Source of the DNA: Phycisphaerales bacterium
GTDB lineage: Bacteria > Planctomycetota > Phycisphaerae > Phycisphaerales > UBA1924
NCBI GenBank assembly: GCA_027083355.1
Contig: JALWOY010000192.1
Location: 1 to 42,542 of the forward strand
Length of the DNA: 42,542 bases
Direction: 5' to 3'
Shown here: piece after piece, positions 42,419-42,542 of the stretch
Layout of the letters: the number at the start of each line of letters is the position of its first letter
Numbering within the stretch: the stretch's first letter is position 1
Made by a program: the position numbers and the translations under genes
Notes under the pieces: generated by a model
Seen by the model: the letters and a program-made list of their open reading frames with translations, nothing else
Told to the model about the DNA's origin: nothing
Database searches by the model: none

Positions 42419-42542
42419 AACCTCTGAACTACCCCCTCATCGCGGATTTTCATCCTGAGCGAGCGGATTTTCTTTGCATTGTCGAGGATTGCGGGCTGGG
42501 CGATGCTGCCCGCTGCCGATTCGTTGGGCTGTCGGCGGCTCG

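Noticed and set aside
42327-42458. 44-codon open frame after the truncated transposase (KQIVQELRGRINSGQQEM)
   Set aside because: It has coding-like composition but no start codon and no family I recognise; it may be a fragment of another gene joined to the IS, but this cannot be supported.
1-42542. CRISPR arrays, intact tRNA or rRNA genes
   Set aside because: No regularly spaced short repeats and no complete tRNA cloverleaf were found; only the tRNA-Pro fragment at 32940-32981 is present.

Overview
The window is GC-rich DNA, probably from a planctomycete of the Phycisphaerae type. The grounds are an exosortase/EpsI/TPR exopolysaccharide locus, a Sec-type (clade II) nitrous oxide reductase operon with a nosB-like gene, frequent GTG starts in stop-start overlaps, and degenerate IS5, IS3 and ISL3 fragments. 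This is inference from gene content; no rRNA or other marker settles it.

Left part (1-9.8 kb): two copies of a double-hairpin repeat, then an SDR oxidoreductase (minus), endonuclease IV, glucose-6-phosphate isomerase, a hicBA toxin-antitoxin locus whose toxin gene carries a one-base frameshift, and lipoyl synthase (minus). A strong hicA promoter lies in the 3' end of lipA. At 6.2 kb a plus-strand envelope locus begins: Wza-like export lipoprotein, exosortase, EpsI-like protein, a 1555-residue membrane-anchored TPR protein, a Wzz/BY-kinase-like chain-length protein whose P-loop lysine is missing, a sugar-nucleotide epimerase and a WecA-like initiating phosphoglycosyltransferase (to 19.4 kb). 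No glycosyltransferase or PEP-CTERM substrate is in the window.

Middle part (19.5-32.9 kb): a restriction-modification pair (SPPY-type methyltransferase and a PaeR7I/XhoI-like endonuclease), an orphan ParA ATPase with a VanZ-like protein, then a plus-strand arsenic-type operon: ArsR regulator, ArsP-like permease, TolC-like lipoprotein, membrane fusion protein, RND pump, and ArsE-, ArsF- and ArsG-like proteins (redox protein, thioredoxin, CcdA-like permease). Two copies of a ~98 bp double-hairpin element bracket this operon. The right copy adjoins the 3' part of a tRNA-Pro gene cut at the anticodon loop, a typical attachment-site remnant.

Right part (33-42.5 kb): an IS graveyard (IS3 OrfA fragment joined to an ISL3 C-terminus), then a minus-strand denitrification operon read from right to left: Rrf2 regulator, dihaem cytochrome c, NosZ, NosB-like protein, NosD, NosF, NosY, NosL. 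It would take electrons from the quinone pool or periplasmic carriers through the cytochrome to NosZ, with NosDFYL supplying copper/sulfur for the CuZ site. The window ends in a truncated IS5/IS1182-type transposase. The mobile-element debris on both sides, and the tRNA scar, suggest that the ars and nos blocks were acquired as accessory islands.
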